From Nostocoides sp. (GTDB lineage Bacteria > Actinomycetota > Actinomycetes > Actinomycetales > Dermatophilaceae): a DNA stretch of 64,000 bases. Numbering within the stretch: the first letter of the stretch is position 1; each line of letters opens with the position of its first letter. Positions 63,298 through 64,000 of the stretch are shown piece by piece. A model generated the notes under the pieces. The model was not told where the DNA came from, made no database searches, and was given only the letters and a program-made list of their open reading frames with translations. Location: assembly GCA_016716625.1 (NCBI GenBank), contig JADJVJ010000001.1:434001-498000 (forward strand). Reading direction: 5' to 3'. The translations under genes were made by a program, and so were the position numbers.

Positions 63298-63867
63298 ATG
63301 GCGCGCAAGTACGACAAGAACGCGGCGATTGCCGAGATCTCGGAGAAGTTCACGAGCTCGCAGGCTGCCGTGCTCACCGAGTACCGCGGACTCACGGTCA
63401 AGCAGATCAGTGAACTCCGGGGCTCCCTGCGTGGCAATGCGACCTACGCCGTGGTCAAGAACACGCTGACCGAGCGGGCAGCCAAGGATGCCGGAGTGAC
63501 GGCATTCGACGGCCAGCTCAGCGGTCCCACCGCGATCGCCTTCATCACGGGCGACCCGGTCGAGGCTGCCAAGTCGCTGCGTGACTTTGCCAAGGCCCAC
63601 CCTCTCCTCGTCATCAAGGGCGGCGTCCTCGACGGCAAGTCCCTGACGGCGGCGGAGATCACCAAGCTCGCGGACCTCGAGTCCCGCGAGGTTCTCCTGG
63701 CCAAGCTGGCGGGCGCCATGAACGCCTCGCTCGCCAAGGCTGTGTACCTCTTCGCGGCTCCGCTATCGCAGGCGGCGCGCACGATCGATGCGCTCAAGGC
63801 CGCGAAGACCGACGCCCCGGCCCCGGCCGAGGCAGCTGCAGACGTCGCCGCGGGTGGCGACGAGTAA
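63298..63867 (+). CDS. rplJ: 50S ribosomal protein L10
   Basis: A 189-residue stalk-base protein. RKYDKNAAIAEISEKFTSSQAAVLTEYRGLTV at the N-terminus (quoted in part: AVLTEYRGLTVKQISELRG), VVKNTLTERAAKDAG, and the C-terminal helix that binds L7/L12 dimers, here with an Ala-rich extension ending AADVAAGGDE. It is preceded by a strong GGAAGGAGG ribosome binding site. Coupled to rplL with 45 bases between. Confidence 0.96.
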   Translation: MARKYDKNAAIAEISEKFTSSQAAVLTEYRGLTVKQISELRGSLRGNATYAVVKNTLTERAAKDAGVTAFDGQLSGPTAIAFITGDPVEAAKSLRDFAKAHPLLVIKGGVLDGKSLTAAEITKLADLESREVLLAKLAGAMNASLAKAVYLFAAPLSQAARTIDALKAAKTDAPAPAEAAADVAAGGDE

Positions 63868-63912
63868 TTCCGCCACTCACGGCATACACATCAGTTAGGA
63901 AGGAAGCCAGTT

Positions 63913-64000
63913 ATGGCCAAGCTCAGCACCGACGAGCTCCTTGACGCCTTCAAGGAGATGACCCTGATCGAGCTCTCTGAGTTCGTCAAGCAGTTCGAGG
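63913..64000 (+). CDS. rplL: 50S ribosomal protein L7/L12 (partial)
   Basis: The first 29 codons before the window ends: MAKLSTDELLDAFKEMTLIE then LSEFVKQFE, the L7/L12 dimerisation helix hairpin. Ribosome binding site TAGGAAGGAAG lies upstream of ATG 63913. The rest lies beyond the right edge. Confidence 0.95.
   Translation, partial: MAKLSTDELLDAFKEMTLIELSEFVKQFE

Larger units (their letters stand above)
2370..63887. repeat. Dispersed octamer GTATGCCG/CGGCATAC, about 57 copies
   Basis: Counted by eye on both orientations, for example at 2370, 3143, 8016, 13113, 18362, 22337, 29943, 41496, 52658, 59227 and 63880. About 32 copies read GTATGCCG and 25 read CGGCATAC on the plus strand, most inside genes. 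About two would be expected for this composition. None occurs between 45.05 and 50.12 kb (foreign island) or between 33.0 and 37.4 kb (cox structural genes). Confidence 0.75.

Overview
The window comes from a high-GC (about 70 %) Gram-positive actinobacterium. Three things point there: GTG starts with 4-base ATGA/GTGA gene overlaps, many -10 boxes lying 6-7 bases upstream of the start codon (leaderless mRNAs), and the actinobacterial order tRNA-Thr/tRNA-Met - rpmG - hadA - hadB ... tRNA-Trp - secE - nusG - rplK - rplA - rplJ - rplL. Gene content fits Micrococcales, perhaps Intrasporangiaceae; the genus is an inference I cannot check here. The octamer GTATGCCG/CGGCATAC occurs about 57 times on the two strands, far above chance.

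Region 1 (1-27.8 kb) is an energy-metabolism block. A 2-oxoacid:ferredoxin oxidoreductase (korA, korB, minus strand) is divergent from a complex I-like cluster containing nuoA, B, C, H, I, J, K, L, M and N. No nuoD, E, F or G is present. Two cassettes interrupt it. A GntR/YtrA-type regulator with an ABC ATPase and permease lies between nuoA and nuoB. A 13 kb block lies between nuoB and nuoC: two FtsX-type giant permeases, two MacB-type ATPases, a Pls/PosA-like non-ribosomal peptide synthetase with three membrane-embedded C-terminal domains, and an M1 metallopeptidase. The htpX protease gene closes the region, followed by a palindromic repeat element.

Region 2 (28-43.5 kb): yajQ, tRNA-Tyr, then a molybdenum hydroxylase locus. 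It has a MocA-like cytidylyltransferase, two DUF202 membrane proteins, MoxR-type AAA ATPase, VWA protein, XdhC, small/large/medium subunits of a form II CO-dehydrogenase-like enzyme, and a CoxG-like SRPBCC protein. It is followed by a two-component system, a polytopic membrane protein, aroQ, an EamA transporter and a PIN/Phd toxin-antitoxin pair that overlaps the EamA gene.

Region 3 (43.5-54.3 kb) is accessory. It starts with the fused isobutyryl-CoA mutase icmF. A clearly foreign, lower-GC two-gene module follows: a P-loop/AAA ATPase with a zinc ribbon, translationally overlapped with a HEPN-type protein carrying an R-x4-H RNase motif. Next to it are decayed ends of a type I restriction HsdR gene and of a transposase. 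Endonuclease IV, an NADPH-dependent FMN reductase and an SDR gene follow, all broken by several frameshifts. Then come a metal/cobalamin-binding protein and a type II NADH dehydrogenase. I consider the ATPase-HEPN pair the best candidate for an undescribed (defence-like) system.

Region 4 (54.3-64 kb) is core genome: tRNAs, rpmG, the hadAB dehydratase, murB, a deaminase, an aminotransferase, and the secE-nusG-rplKA-rplJL transcription/ribosomal block. A lipoprotein gene is inserted between rplA and rplJ.

Several genes (ABC ATPase, NRPS, DUF4153-like, icmF, nfo, FMN reductase, SDR) contain single-base indels, mostly in G/C runs. For most of these, sequencing or assembly error is as likely as true inactivation.
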